64,000 bases of DNA from contig NZ_CP072596.1 of the NCBI RefSeq assembly GCF_017815535.1, positions 2,325,614 through 2,389,613 on the forward strand, in the 5' to 3' direction. How positions within the stretch are numbered: the first letter of the stretch is position 1; each line of letters begins with the position of its first letter. This DNA comes from Tessaracoccus sp. MC1865. Lineage in GTDB: Bacteria; Actinomycetota; Actinomycetes; Propionibacteriales; Propionibacteriaceae. Below are positions 35,123-44,331 of this stretch, piece by piece. Under the pieces are notes generated by a model that saw nothing but the letters and a program-made list of their open reading frames with translations, was not told where the DNA came from and made no database searches. The translations under genes were made by a program, and so were the position numbers.

Positions 35123-35797
35123 TCAGACGCGGGCGCCGAGGAACCCGATGACCGACTCGAAGAACCTCGCGCCGTCCGTGGTGGGCGACGTGAGCGGCTC
35201 GACGTTGTGCTCCGGGTGCGGCATGAGACCGACGACGTTGCCGCGCTCGTTGGTGATGCCGGCGATGTCATTGGCGGAGCAGTTGGGGTTGTCCAGGTAC
35301 CGGAAGACGACCTGGTCGTTGTCCTCGAGCTTGCGCAGCGTTTCGGGCGTGGCCTGGTAGTTGCCCTCGCCGTTCTTCAGCACGATGGTGATCTCGTCGC
35401 CCTTGGTGAAGGCGGCGGTCCAGACGGTGTCGATGGTCTCGACGCGCAGACGCTCGTCGCGGCAGATGAACTGCTGGCCGGCGTTGCGGATCATGGCGCC
35501 CTCGAGCAGGTGCGCCTCGCAGAGGAGCTGGAAACCGTTGCAGATGCCGAGAACGGGCATGCCCTTGTTCGCGGCGTCGATGATGGTGTCCATGATCGGG
35601 CTGAAGCGGGCGATGGCGCCACAGCGCAGGTAGTCGCCGTAGGAGAAGCCGCCGGGCAGGATGATCGCGTCCACGCCGTCGATCGAATCCGAGCCGTGCC
35701 ACAGCGGGACGGCCTCGGCGCCGGTGAGTTGCACAGCGCGCAGCGCGTCGTGGTCGTCGAGCGACCCCGGGAAGGTGACGACGCCGATGCGGGTCAT
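35123..35797 (-). CDS. purQ: Phosphoribosylformylglycinamidine synthase subunit PurQ
   Basis: This 224-residue class I glutamine amidotransferase supplies ammonia to PurL. The nucleophile elbow [17 protein letters not shown] contains the active Cys, and the His and Glu lie in MPHPEHN near the end. The [11 protein letters not shown] oxyanion region is also present. The ATG shares one base with the purS stop (TGATG). Confidence 0.95.
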   Translation of the reverse strand: MTRIGVVTFPGSLDDHDALRAVQLTGAEAVPLWHGSDSIDGVDAIILPGGFSYGDYLRCGAIARFSPIMDTIIDAANKGMPVLGICNGFQLLCEAHLLEGAMIRNAGQQFICRDERLRVETIDTVWTAAFTKGDEITIVLKNGEGNYQATPETLRKLEDNDQVVFRYLDNPNCSANDIAGITNERGNVVGLMPHPEHNVEPLTSPTTDGARFFESVIGFLGARV

Positions 35798-36036
35798 CAG
35801 TCGGTCACCACATCGAACGATTCGATGACGGTGTTGGCCAGCAGGGTCTCTGCGGCCTTGCCGATCTGGTCAAGCATGTCGGGCGTGACGTCGCCTTCGA
35901 CCTCGATCTCGAAGCGCTTACCCTGGCGCACGGACATCCCGTGGAAGCCCAGACGCTGGAGGGCACCCGTGACGGCCTTTCCCTGAGGATCCAGGATCTC
36001 CGGCTTGGGCATGACGTTGACAACGACGCGTGGCAT
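35797..36036 (-). CDS. purS: Phosphoribosylformylglycinamidine synthase subunit PurS
   Basis: This 79-residue PurS holds PurL and PurQ together in the FGAM synthase complex. The sequence [20 protein letters not shown] and [20 protein letters not shown] is standard for the family. It is translationally coupled to purQ. Confidence 0.95.
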   Translation of the reverse strand: MPRVVVNVMPKPEILDPQGKAVTGALQRLGFHGMSVRQGKRFEIEVEGDVTPDMLDQIGKAAETLLANTVIESFDVVTD

Positions 36037-36153
36037 GGGGGTAATCGTACCGGAAAGGGGCTGGGCGGCCCGATGTGTCTCTCGGAGCCACCGGCTGATT
36101 CCACCAGTCGGAGAACTAGGTGTCCTCTTCGGTGCCGTGTCCGGCGCCGGCGG

Positions 36154-36651
36154 TCAGGCGGCGAAGGCCGCCACCAGCTCTTCGAGGCTCACCGAGGGCT
36201 CGCCCGCGACGGTGCCGTCCGGGTTGACGTCGACCTGGTGCAGCGCGTCGTCCGAGTGCCAACAGACGCTCCAGTCCACACGGGCCGTCAGGAGCTTCTC
36301 GATGGTACGGTCCACCAGGTCTCCCGCCTCGGTCACCGAACAGTTCAGCCCGAGCGTCTCGTCCTGACCCATGAGGAACACGGCGCAGGAGTCCTCGTAC
36401 CGGAAGGCGAAGATCGACTGGGTCTCGCCCAGCGGCGCGATGACCTGTAGGTGCTCGGTGGCGGCAGCCACCGTTGAGGCCAACTGGCGTTCCAGGCCTC
36501 GGGCGCTGTTCGTGGAGAGGGCCGGTGATAGCGGGAGTTCCTCCGGCGTCATGCCCAGCAGGCTGAGCGCGAGCCGGCCCTCTTCCCCCGAGGCCAGCAG
36601 TTCCAGGAACTGCGGCAACGCCAATACAACTGCACCTTCGGATGTGGTCAT
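36154..36651 (-). CDS. Hypothetical acidic protein
   Basis: This 165-residue protein is not recognised. It has no signal peptide or membrane segment and looks like a cytoplasmic alpha/beta protein: a helical N-terminus (LPQFLELLASGEEGRLALSL), a middle SIFAFRYEDSCAVFLMGQDE and a helical end (SLEELVAAFAA). ATG 36651 is chosen because GGGGGG lies seven bases upstream. Codon use is like its neighbours. It is divergent from the aminotransferase gene and leftward like purS, which lies 118 bases downstream. Confidence 0.6.
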   Translation of the reverse strand: MTTSEGAVVLALPQFLELLASGEEGRLALSLLGMTPEELPLSPALSTNSARGLERQLASTVAAATEHLQVIAPLGETQSIFAFRYEDSCAVFLMGQDETLGLNCSVTEAGDLVDRTIEKLLTARVDWSVCWHSDDALHQVDVNPDGTVAGEPSVSLEELVAAFAA

Positions 36652-36737
36652 CTTGCCCCCCAAGAATCGACACGCGTGGAAATCCACCGAGTATCAACGA
36701 TAACAGCCTAAGATGCCCGCGCGATACGCTCTTCTGC

Positions 36738-37910
36738 ATGCCGTCCCGTCGCTCCGCAGTGCCGCCCTTCGAGGTGATGACCGTCCTGGACCGGGTCGCC
36801 ACGATGCGCGCCGGCGGCCGCGATGTGATCTCCCTCTGCGCCGGCGAACCTGCGGGCGGGGCGCCGGCGGGCGTCACCCGCGCCGCGGCATCGCTCCATG
36901 CTTCTGGGCGGGTGTTCGGGTACACCTCGGCGCTGGGCATCTGGCCGCTGCGCGTTGCCCTCGCGGAGCACTACCGACGCTGGTACGGGCTGGATATCGA
37001 CCCTGCCCAGGTGGCAGTCACCACGGGTTCGTCGGGAGGCTTCCTCCTGACCTTCCTCGCCGCGTTCGAGGCCGGCGACCGGGTGGCGCTGGCGCGCCCG
37101 GGCTATCCGGCTTACCGCAACATCCTCACGTCGCTCGGATGCGAGGTGGTCGACATCGAGTGCGGCGCCGACGTCCGGTTCCAGCCGACTGTCGAGCAAC
37201 TCGCCGCCACGCACGCTGAGCGGCGGCTGCAGGGACTGATCCTCGCCTCCCCGGCCAACCCCACCGGGACCATGGTCAACCGCGACGAACTGGGGGCCCT
37301 GGTGGACTGGTGCCGGTCGGAAGATGTGCGGTTGATCAGCGATGAGATCTACCACGGCGTGACGTACCCCGTCGGCGGCCACCGCGGCACCTCCGCCTGG
37401 GAACTGAGCGAGGACGCCGTCGTGGTGAGTTCATTCTCGAAGTACTGGGGCATGACGGGCTGGCGCATCGGATGGTTGTTGCTGCCTGCCGACCTGGCCG
37501 ACGCGGTTGACGCGCTGGCCGGCAACCTCGCCCTGTGCCCGCCGGCGCCGGCGCAGTACGCGGCGCTCGAGGCGTTCACCGACGAGTCCTATGCGCAGTG
37601 CGACGTCGCCGTTGCCGGTTTCGCAGAGGCCCGCGGCCTGTTGCTGGCCGCGGAGAGCCGGCTGAACTGGGGGGTGGCCGCGCCGGCGGACGGCGCCTTC
37701 TACTACTACGCGGACCTGGGTTCCCAATTGGAGCATTGGGCCGACTCTGGGGCGTACGCCTCGGCGCTGCTCGAGGCGGCCGGGGTCGCAGTGACGCCCG
37801 GCCGGGATTTCGACACCGTGCTCGGAGACCGCACCGTCCGGCTGTCGTTCGCGGCCGGGGCCCCGGCCATCGCTGAGGCGATCGAACGGATCGTGGCCTT
37901 CCAGTCCTAG
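36738..37910 (+). CDS. Class I/II pyridoxal-phosphate aminotransferase
   Basis: This 390-residue fold-type I aminotransferase has its PLP lysine at Lys235 in SSFSKYWGMTGWRIGWL. VTTGSSGGFLLTFLAAF, SPANPTGTMV and SDEIYHGVTYP are the cofactor-site strands. Such enzymes use aspartate, alanine or aromatic amino acids; the donor is not clear. The ATG at 36738 has no clear ribosome site and TACGCT 11 bases upstream may be a -10. It stands alone. Confidence 0.85.
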   Translation: MPSRRSAVPPFEVMTVLDRVATMRAGGRDVISLCAGEPAGGAPAGVTRAAASLHASGRVFGYTSALGIWPLRVALAEHYRRWYGLDIDPAQVAVTTGSSGGFLLTFLAAFEAGDRVALARPGYPAYRNILTSLGCEVVDIECGADVRFQPTVEQLAATHAERRLQGLILASPANPTGTMVNRDELGALVDWCRSEDVRLISDEIYHGVTYPVGGHRGTSAWELSEDAVVVSSFSKYWGMTGWRIGWLLLPADLADAVDALAGNLALCPPAPAQYAALEAFTDESYAQCDVAVAGFAEARGLLLAAESRLNWGVAAPADGAFYYYADLGSQLEHWADSGAYASALLEAAGVAVTPGRDFDTVLGDRTVRLSFAAGAPAIAEAIERIVAFQS

Positions 37911-37922
37911 CCGCTCCTGGAG

Positions 37923-37931
37923 TTATCCACA
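37923..37931 (+). promoter_or_regulatory. Isolated DnaA box
   Basis: TTATCCACA, the consensus DnaA-binding 9-mer, lies in the gap between the aminotransferase and DUF222-HNH genes, 52 bases before the latter. A single box does not indicate an origin. It could be a regulatory site or chance. Confidence 0.3.
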
Positions 37932-37982
37932 GCTGCATCGGTAGCCCTTGTGAAGATCCCCCGGGGCTCTATCTTTTAGAAC

Positions 37983-39350
37983 ATGCATGTTAATCGACGC
38001 AGCACTCAGGGGGCCCTGGAGGTCGCCCGGGAGGCGTTGTCGTCGATCGATCACAGCGAGCGCGAGGGGCTGACCGCGGCGGAGTTGGTGGGGCTGATGC
38101 AATTGGCCCGGAACCTGGCGGACCGGTTCTCCGCCTTGGCATCGACCGTGACCAGCGAGGTGGACCGCCGCAGGTCTGCGCGGGAGGCAACCGGCACGGA
38201 ACTGACCGCGTTGATCTCCACGACGGAGGGCCTGGATTCGCGGGATGCAGCGGGTCAGGTGTTTCAGGCGGCGGAGATCAGCAGACACGAACCCGTGCGC
38301 GACGCCGCCCTGGCCGGCGATATCTCACCGAAGCAGGCCGCCGCGGTGGCCAAGGGCATGGCCACACTCCCCGAGTTGCCGGTGGAGATTCAGCGCAAGG
38401 TCGAAGAGGCCTACGTCGGCAGGGCTCTGGAGATCGGCGCCACACCACGCAAATTGAGGGACATCGCGCCCTTGGTGCTGGCGGAGGTGGCACCGGAACT
38501 GCTCCCCTCACGGGAGTCGGCGCAGGAGCACTTGGCCGCCCAGGCGGAGCGTGCCAGGGCCAGGCGGTATTTCGACTATGCGGACGACGGTGCGGGTGCG
38601 GTGAAGTTCCACGGCTGCCTACCAGAACTCGAGGCCGTGCCACTGTTGAAACTGGTGGAGGGCTACGTCGAGCGTGATCGCCGCGCCCAGCGCCGCCGGT
38701 TGGCCGGGCTGGCAGGGGCCAGGGCCAGCGCCTCGGCAATCCGGTCCCAGCGGGTGCTGGACCTGAACCGGACCCCCGGGCAGCGTCGCGCCGACGCACT
38801 CCTCGCCCTGATCGCCGACCACAGAGAGGGGCCGGTCACCTCCGGAGACCGGCCACGAGTTGTCGTTGAGATGACGCTCCAGGAACTGCGGGGGCACGCG
38901 GAGGAAGCCCGGCTCCTGCCTGAGGGGAAGCAGGTCACGGCAGGGGACCTGCGGCGGCTGCTGTGTGACGCCGACGTGATGCCCGCCGTCCTGGGCGGCC
39001 GCTCCGAGGTGCTGGACGTGGGCCAGGCGCAGCGGCTGGTGACCCCCGCGATGCGACGGGCGTTGACAATCCGCGACAAGGGCTGCATCTTCCCCGGTTG
39101 CTGCAAACCCGACGCCTCATGCGAGGCCCACCACGTGATCCCCTGGTGGGCCGGCGGTGCCACCTCGCTCCGAAACCTGGCGTTGTTGTGTCCCTTCCAC
39201 CACTCCCAGGTCGAACCGGACAGGTACCGGCGATCCGATCAGTGGAAGGTCATCATGGACCCCCTCATCCAAAGACCCAGAGTCGTCCCACCCGACAGGC
39301 ATTCGGTGTTCACCCGTAGGGGATCAGGATCGGCCAGGGGGCCGGACTAG
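37983..39350 (+). CDS. DUF222/13E12-family HNH endonuclease protein
   Basis: This 455-residue protein has an N-terminal DUF222 region (about 15-330, mostly helical) and a C-terminal HNH nuclease domain (about 360-412). Zinc cysteines lie in CIFPGCCKPDASCEAHH, catalytic His residues in AHHVIPWWAGG, and the end of the motif is NLALLCPFHHSQVE. These proteins occur in many copies in actinobacteria, sometimes linked to mobile DNA; their function is not settled. The ATG has no ribosome site and a -10-like TATCTT nearby, suggesting a leaderless transcript. Its stop codon overlaps that of the convergent glycosylase gene. Confidence 0.88.
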   Translation: MHVNRRSTQGALEVAREALSSIDHSEREGLTAAELVGLMQLARNLADRFSALASTVTSEVDRRRSAREATGTELTALISTTEGLDSRDAAGQVFQAAEISRHEPVRDAALAGDISPKQAAAVAKGMATLPELPVEIQRKVEEAYVGRALEIGATPRKLRDIAPLVLAEVAPELLPSRESAQEHLAAQAERARARRYFDYADDGAGAVKFHGCLPELEAVPLLKLVEGYVERDRRAQRRRLAGLAGARASASAIRSQRVLDLNRTPGQRRADALLALIADHREGPVTSGDRPRVVVEMTLQELRGHAEEARLLPEGKQVTAGDLRRLLCDADVMPAVLGGRSEVLDVGQAQRLVTPAMRRALTIRDKGCIFPGCCKPDASCEAHHVIPWWAGGATSLRNLALLCPFHHSQVEPDRYRRSDQWKVIMDPLIQRPRVVPPDRHSVFTRRGSGSARGPD

Positions 39351-39973
39351 GCGCGCCCGCGGGAGACGGTGGGGTCATCGGCGATGGAGAACCGCAGCGG
39401 GTAATCCGTGGCCACGCTGATGCCCACGCGCGGACCGGACACTGTCACGGGCGCAGGGCCGGTGCGAGGGCTGAGGAGCAGGCCGGTGGAGCCGTCGAGC
39501 GGCGCCCCGGTATCTGCGAGGGTGATGCCCATGGCCACGGTGAGCCTGGCCGGGCCCGCGGCGAGGTCGTGATCGGTGCGGGTCCGCCCCTTCGCGGAGC
39601 GGCGGGCACGCGCTATGTCCACTCCCTCGACGACCTCCCCGGCGCGCACCAGCACACCGGTGGCCGTGCCCTCCGGTCCCACCTTGATGTTGAAGCAGGT
39701 GTGGAGCCCCATGTGCCGGTAGACGTAGGCGTGCCAGGGCGGACCGAACATCGCCGCGTTGCGCGGGTTGGGGCCGCGGTAGGCGTGCGAGGCCGGGTCG
39801 TGCGGCCCCGCGTACGCCTCCACCTCCGTGATCCGCAGGGTCACCGGCCCCGGTTCGCGGTCGACCGTGAGGTGGGCGCCCAGCAGCCCCCGGGCCTCCC
39901 GGGCCACGAGGTCGAGGGCCGCCAGGGCGTCGGCACCGAGGTGGGTGAAGAGGATGTCGCGGGGAACCAGCAC
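39347..39973 (-). CDS. 3-methyladenine DNA glycosylase (AAG/MPG type)
   Basis: This 208-residue AAG-type glycosylase removes alkylated purines from DNA. RITEVEAYAGPHDPASHAYRG contains the catalytic Glu and substrate-pocket Tyr/His. NAAMFGPPWHAYVYRHMGLH and CFNIKVGPEGTATGVLVRA are conserved. GTG 39973 is chosen because it gives the family-length N-terminus LVPRDILFTHLG; TAGAGT seven bases before it suggests a leaderless start. An upstream in-frame start at 40090 would overlap the neighbouring gene. Confidence 0.88.
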   Translation of the reverse strand: MLVPRDILFTHLGADALAALDLVAREARGLLGAHLTVDREPGPVTLRITEVEAYAGPHDPASHAYRGPNPRNAAMFGPPWHAYVYRHMGLHTCFNIKVGPEGTATGVLVRAGEVVEGVDIARARRSAKGRTRTDHDLAAGPARLTVAMGITLADTGAPLDGSTGLLLSPRTGPAPVTVSGPRVGISVATDYPLRFSIADDPTVSRGRA

Positions 39974-40016
39974 CCCTCCGACTCTACGTGTCTCCGCTAG
40001 CCTGAGAGCCAGTTCA

Positions 40017-40469
40017 ATGACGAGCGGAGGCAACAAGAGCAGGGTGTTACTGGCGGGCGAGTCCTGGGTCAGCGCCGTGGACGACCACAAGCGCTACGAC
40101 GCTTCCCCCATACGCAGGTCCACATCGGGCTGCGCTGAACTGCTCGTGGCGCTGGCGCAGGCGGGGCACGAGGTGACCCACCTGCGCTCCCACGACGTCG
40201 CCACGGATTTCCCCCTCACCTTGGAGGAACTCGACGCCTACGACGTGGTGATCCTCTCCGACGTCGGCGCCAACACCCGGCTGCTGCCGCCCTTCGCCGC
40301 GAACTGGATCGTGCCGCTCACCTCGGTGCGTCAGCCCACCCGCGACATGGGCGAGACCGCCGCGCGACTGCTGATCGACCACGTGACCCATCCCGGGCAC
40401 GAGCACCAAAGGGTGGTGCTGGAACCCGCGCTGGTGGTCCGCCGGTCGTCGGGCTGCTACGAGGAGTAG
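40017..40469 (+). pseudogene. Chimeric gene: amidotransferase-like N-terminus fused to LacI C-terminus
   Basis: This is an open 150-residue frame made of two unrelated pieces. Residues 1-92 (RVLLAGESWVSAVDDHKRYD to AYDVVILSDVGANTRLLPP) match the N-terminus of the STM3548-like glutamine amidotransferase family. Residues 93-150 (FAANWIVPLTSVRQPTRDMG to LEPALVVRRSSGC) match the last strand and helix of LacI-family regulators. The junction is near 40293. Both parts are incomplete, so an in-frame deletion through two adjacent genes is the simplest explanation. Its tail overlaps the next, convergent gene by 13 bases. Confidence 0.7.
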
Positions 40470-41311
40470 CCGGGCATCTTCAGCAGGCGGCACACGTCGT
40501 CGTGGAGCGGCGAGACGGGCAGCTCACGATCGTCGGCCCGCGTCACGCGCGCGACCAGCCGGCCGCTGGACAACAGCCAGGCGCCGCGGGCGCGGAACAG
40601 GTCGTCGACGGTGATGGGCTTCACTTCCACACCGAGCCCTGCGGCGGGTGCCTCGTCGAGGAGTTCGGCGATTGTGATGGAGCGCAGGATGCCCTCGAGC
40701 GGCGGAGTGGTCAGCACCCCGTCGAGGTCCAGCACGACGCTGGAGGTTGGGCCCTCGAGGATGGTGCCCGACGGGGTGATGAAGATGACGTCGTCGGCGC
40801 CGTTGGCGATGGCGTAGCGGCGCGCGGCCATGTTGATGCCGTAACTCAGGGACTTGGCGCCGGGCAGCAGCCATGGCAGGTCGACGATGCCGGAGCCCTC
40901 GAAGCCCCGGTCGAGCATCAGGACGCGCACGCCGTCGCGGCGCTCGCGCAACGTGCGCTCGTCCATGGGTGCTGCCATCACCCAGCCGTTGGGCTCCTCG
41001 ATGCCCTCGGCCCCGCGGGTCATGATGAGGCGCAGCACCGCTTCCCGGTCGGCCTGCCAGTCCCAGGCCCGCACGACCGTCTCGATCGCCCGCCGGTAAC
41101 CGGCGGCATCCGGCGCAGGCAGGTGCAGGATCTCGGCGGACCTCGCCAGCCGCGCGAGGTGCTCCTCGACATGGAGCGCGGCCCCGTCGACCGCAAGCAG
41201 GGCGTCAAACACCCCGTCGCCCCGGACGACGCCCTGGTCGTCGGCGCGGACAATGGGTTGGGAGGGGTCGATGATCGTGCCGTCGAGGAGTGCAACCATG
41301 CGGATAGCCAT
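40457..41311 (-). CDS. Class IV aminotransferase, probable aminodeoxychorismate lyase
   Basis: This 284-residue fold-type IV PLP enzyme has the N-terminal DDQGVVRGDGVFDALLAVDG typical of aminodeoxychorismate lyase (PabC, p-aminobenzoate for folate) and branched-chain aminotransferase-like proteins. The PLP lysine is in LPGAKSLSYGINMAARRYA, and ILEGPTSSVVL binds the cofactor phosphate. PabC is preferred from length and motifs but D-amino acid transaminase is possible. Leftward, 24 bases before the Cds1-like gene end. Confidence 0.75.
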   Translation of the reverse strand: MAIRMVALLDGTIIDPSQPIVRADDQGVVRGDGVFDALLAVDGAALHVEEHLARLARSAEILHLPAPDAAGYRRAIETVVRAWDWQADREAVLRLIMTRGAEGIEEPNGWVMAAPMDERTLRERRDGVRVLMLDRGFEGSGIVDLPWLLPGAKSLSYGINMAARRYAIANGADDVIFITPSGTILEGPTSSVVLDLDGVLTTPPLEGILRSITIAELLDEAPAAGLGVEVKPITVDDLFRARGAWLLSSGRLVARVTRADDRELPVSPLHDDVCRLLKMPGYSS

Positions 41312-41335
41312 GGCTGGACTCTACGCGGCCGGCGC

Positions 41336-42433
41336 TCAGGCGGGGCCTGACTGACCGAGGAGATCCTCGGCCTGCTGCCGGTGGGGCGCCGGGTCGATTC
41401 CGTGCTCGGCCAGCCATGAATCGTGACCGTAGGTGGCCGCGTAGCGCTCGCCGGAGTCACAGATCAGCGACACGATGCTGCCGTTCTCCCCCGCCTCGTG
41501 CATCTGGCGCGCGATCTGCAGCGCGGCCCACAGGTTGGTGCCGGTGGAGGGCCCGACGGTGCGGCCCAGCACACCGGCGACGGCCTGGGCCATCGCCACG
41601 GAGGCTCCGTCCGGCACGGCGATCATGCGGTCGACGACCCCTGGCACGAAGCTCGGTTCCACCCGGCTGCGGCCGATGCCCTCGATGCGCGAGCCGCGGT
41701 CCGTGTGCACGCCCGGGTCGCCGTCGCGCCAACCGGGCAGGAACGCGGAGAAGTCCGGGTCTGCCACCGCGAGGCGCGTGGCGTGACGTCGATAGCGCAC
41801 GTACCGCCCGATGGTGGCGGCCGTGCCGCCCGTGCCGGCGCTCACGACGACCCACGTCGGGATGGGGTGACGCTCGAGTTCCAACTGGCAGAAGATCGAT
41901 TCCGCGATGTTGTTGTTGCCCCGCCAGTCCGTGACCCGCTCGGCGTGCGTGAACTGGTCGAGGTAGTGCCCCCCTGTCTCGCTGGCGAGGCGGGCGGCCT
42001 CGTCGGAGATCGCCGTCGGGTCGTTCACGAGGTGGCAGGTGCCGCCGGCGCGTTCGATGAGGCCGATCTTCTCCTCGCTGGTGGAGCGCGGGATGACGGC
42101 GATGAACTTCAACCCCAGCAACCGCGCGAAGTAGGCCTCGCTGACGGCCGTGGAGCCACTGGAGGACTCGATGACGGTGGTGTGCTCATGGATCTGCCCG
42201 TTGCACAGCGCGAAGAGGAACAGCGAGCGTGCCAACCGGTGCTTGAGGGAACCGGTCGGGTGCGTCGACTCGTCCTTGAGGTAGATGTCGACTCCGGGGT
42301 AAGCCCGCTGCGGGAGCCGGAGCAGGTGCGTATCGGCGGAGCGGTTTGCGTCGGCCTCCACCTTGCGGATGGCCTCGTGAACCCAGGCGCGGTCCACGGC
42401 GTCCGAGCGGTCGATGTCCTGGCCAGGTGTCAT
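41336..42433 (-). CDS. cds1: Cds1-like PLP-dependent cysteine desulfhydrase
   Basis: This 365-residue fold-type II PLP enzyme belongs to the cysteine synthase superfamily. The PLP lysine is in [16 protein letters not shown], the substrate loop is [19 protein letters not shown], and the phosphate-binding glycine loop is [18 protein letters not shown]. The sequence resembles Mycobacterium Cds1 (Rv3684), which breaks cysteine to sulfide, ammonia and pyruvate, rather than CysK. It lies one base before the purC stop in the same direction. Direction of the reaction is inferred. Confidence 0.78.
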   Translation of the reverse strand: MTPGQDIDRSDAVDRAWVHEAIRKVEADANRSADTHLLRLPQRAYPGVDIYLKDESTHPTGSLKHRLARSLFLFALCNGQIHEHTTVIESSSGSTAVSEAYFARLLGLKFIAVIPRSTSEEKIGLIERAGGTCHLVNDPTAISDEAARLASETGGHYLDQFTHAERVTDWRGNNNIAESIFCQLELERHPIPTWVVVSAGTGGTAATIGRYVRYRRHATRLAVADPDFSAFLPGWRDGDPGVHTDRGSRIEGIGRSRVEPSFVPGVVDRMIAVPDGASVAMAQAVAGVLGRTVGPSTGTNLWAALQIARQMHEAGENGSIVSLICDSGERYAATYGHDSWLAEHGIDPAPHRQQAEDLLGQSGPA

Positions 42434-42434
42434 G

Positions 42435-43307
42435 TCAGGCTGCCGTGAAGTCCTCGCCCGTCAACCGGCGGTAAGCCTCGAGGTAACGGCTGCGGGTGGC
42501 GGCGACCACGTCGTCCGGAAGGGCCGGCGGCGGGGTGTCGGAGGCCCTGTCCCAGCCGGACTCCTTCGCCAGCCAGTCACGCACATACTGCTTGTCGAAG
42601 CTGGGCAACGACTCGCCCGGCGTCCAGAGGGCTGCGTCCCAGAAACGCGAGGAGTCGGGGGTGAGCACCTCGTCGGCCAGCACGAGCGTGCCGTCCGGGC
42701 GGCGGCCGAACTCGAACTTCGTATCGGCCAGGATGATGCCGCGGTCCGCGGCGAGCTCGGCGGCCCGCGAGTAGATCTGCAGCGTGAGGTCCCGCAACTG
42801 TGCAGCGAGCGCTTCGCCGTGGATGCCGGCGATGGTGGCGTAGTCGACGTTCATGTCGTGCTCCCCCATCGGCGCCTTGATGGCCGGCGTGAAGATGGGC
42901 TCGGGCAGCTTGTCACCGTCGCGCAGGCCCTCGGGCAGCGGCACCCCGCACACGGTGCGCGACTCCTGGTACTCCGTCCAACCGGACCCGGTCAGGTAGC
43001 CGCGCGCGACGCACTCCACCTCCACCATATCCAGCGACTCCACCAGCGTGGCGCGGCCAGCGACCGCCTCCGGCACCTCCGTGGAAACGACGTGGTTCTC
43101 GATGATGTCCGTGAGCTGGTCGAACCACCACAACGACAGCTGGGTCAGGATCGCACCCTTGTCGGGGATGAGCGTGCTCAGCACGTGGTCGTAGGCCGAG
43201 ATGTTGTCGGTGGCGACCATCAGGATGCGCCCGTCCGCTGCGTACAACTCGCGGACCTTGCCCGCGTGCAGGAGGGGGAGGTTGAGGAGGTGCCCGTACT
43301 GACTCAC
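42435..43307 (-). CDS. purC: SAICAR synthetase PurC
   Basis: This 290-residue enzyme joins CAIR and aspartate using ATP in purine synthesis. [21 protein letters not shown] is the ATP-binding start and [17 protein letters not shown] and [20 protein letters not shown] are family signatures. The start is GTG at 43307, overlapping the upstream flavoprotein stop by four bases (GTGA). Confidence 0.95.
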   Translation of the reverse strand: MSQYGHLLNLPLLHAGKVRELYAADGRILMVATDNISAYDHVLSTLIPDKGAILTQLSLWWFDQLTDIIENHVVSTEVPEAVAGRATLVESLDMVEVECVARGYLTGSGWTEYQESRTVCGVPLPEGLRDGDKLPEPIFTPAIKAPMGEHDMNVDYATIAGIHGEALAAQLRDLTLQIYSRAAELAADRGIILADTKFEFGRRPDGTLVLADEVLTPDSSRFWDAALWTPGESLPSFDKQYVRDWLAKESGWDRASDTPPPALPDDVVAATRSRYLEAYRRLTGEDFTAA

Positions 43308-44254
43308 CGGGTGAGCGTACCAATCCCGGCGCCGTCGCCCTGCGCCCGGTCGAAGTCCTCCTGGATCAGCGCCATGTTCACCGCACCGCCCGTCAGCGCC
43401 CCGGCACCCATGGCCATGGGGACGGTGGCGGCCGGGTTGACCACGTTCCCGACGGCCCAGATACGCCCTGAACTGGTGGCGCCCACCTCGTCGACCTCCA
43501 GGAGACTGCCCATCGGTCCGTTCGTGCGCGCCAGGTCGAGGTGGCGCAGGAACGTGTCGTGGGGTAAGGACTCGCCGCCGGTGAACAGCGCATCGATCTC
43601 CACAACGCGACCGTCGTCGGTCCGAACACCGCTGATTTCGTCCCCCTCGCCCAGCACCTCCGCCACGGCGCTGGTGACGAACTCGACCCCACGTGCCCGC
43701 AGCCGCGCCTCCTCATCTTCCTCGACGGGGTGCGTGGCCGCGGCGAAGAACACCACGTGGTCACTCCACTGCCTGATCAGCTGCGCCCGGTGCCCGTCCG
43801 TGGCGGACGTGGCCAGGACACCCAGCCGCTGACCCCGCACCTCCCATCCGTGGCAGTAGGGGCAGTGCAGGACGCTCCGGCCCCAGCGCGCGGCCAGCCC
43901 CGGCACCTCGGGAAGTTCGTCCGTCATGCCCGAGGCGACGACGAGGGCGCGCGCGGCGACCGCTTCACCGTTGGGAAGGCTGACGCGGACCCCCGCATCG
44001 GTCAGGTCCACGCGGTCCACCGCACCGCGGCGGATCTCCACCCCGTAGCGGCCCACTTCCTCCCTGCCTCTGGCAAGCAACTCGGCGGGGTCAACACCCT
44101 CGTTGCCCAATACGCCGTGCATGTGCTCCGAATAGCGGTTGCGGGGGCTGCCGCTGTCCACCACGAGCACCCGACGACAGGCTCGGCCCAGCATCAGCGC
44201 CGCCTGGAGACCCGCAACGCCGCCGCCCACCACGATCACGTCGTATTCGTTCAT
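43304..44254 (-). CDS. Thioredoxin reductase-like FAD/NAD(P)-dependent oxidoreductase
   Basis: This 316-residue flavoprotein has an FAD-binding start (YDVIVVGGGVAGLQAALMLG), a CPYCHGWE redox-type motif and a C-terminal FAD loop (RIWAVGNVVNPAATVPMAMG). It resembles the thioredoxin reductase-like family that includes gliotoxin- and ferredoxin-type members. No thioredoxin is next to it, so its partner is unknown. ATG 44254 precedes the FAD motif by five residues and lacks a clear ribosome site. Its stop is coupled to the purC start. Confidence 0.82.
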   Translation of the reverse strand: MNEYDVIVVGGGVAGLQAALMLGRACRRVLVVDSGSPRNRYSEHMHGVLGNEGVDPAELLARGREEVGRYGVEIRRGAVDRVDLTDAGVRVSLPNGEAVAARALVVASGMTDELPEVPGLAARWGRSVLHCPYCHGWEVRGQRLGVLATSATDGHRAQLIRQWSDHVVFFAAATHPVEEDEEARLRARGVEFVTSAVAEVLGEGDEISGVRTDDGRVVEIDALFTGGESLPHDTFLRHLDLARTNGPMGSLLEVDEVGATSSGRIWAVGNVVNPAATVPMAMGAGALTGGAVNMALIQEDFDRAQGDGAGIGTLTR

Positions 44255-44331
44255 TGCTCTAGTGCACTGTCCCGGCGCCGGATCTGCAAGGCATTCTGCA
44301 GAATCCGCCGGGGGCCGCGGCACCGAAACCC

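Noticed and set aside
37923-37931. Replication origin
   Set aside because: A single DnaA box with no AT-rich region, dnaA or dnaN nearby is not an origin.
37983-39350. Homing endonuclease or intact mobile element
   Set aside because: No target-site duplications, inverted repeats or integrase are visible around the DUF222-HNH gene.
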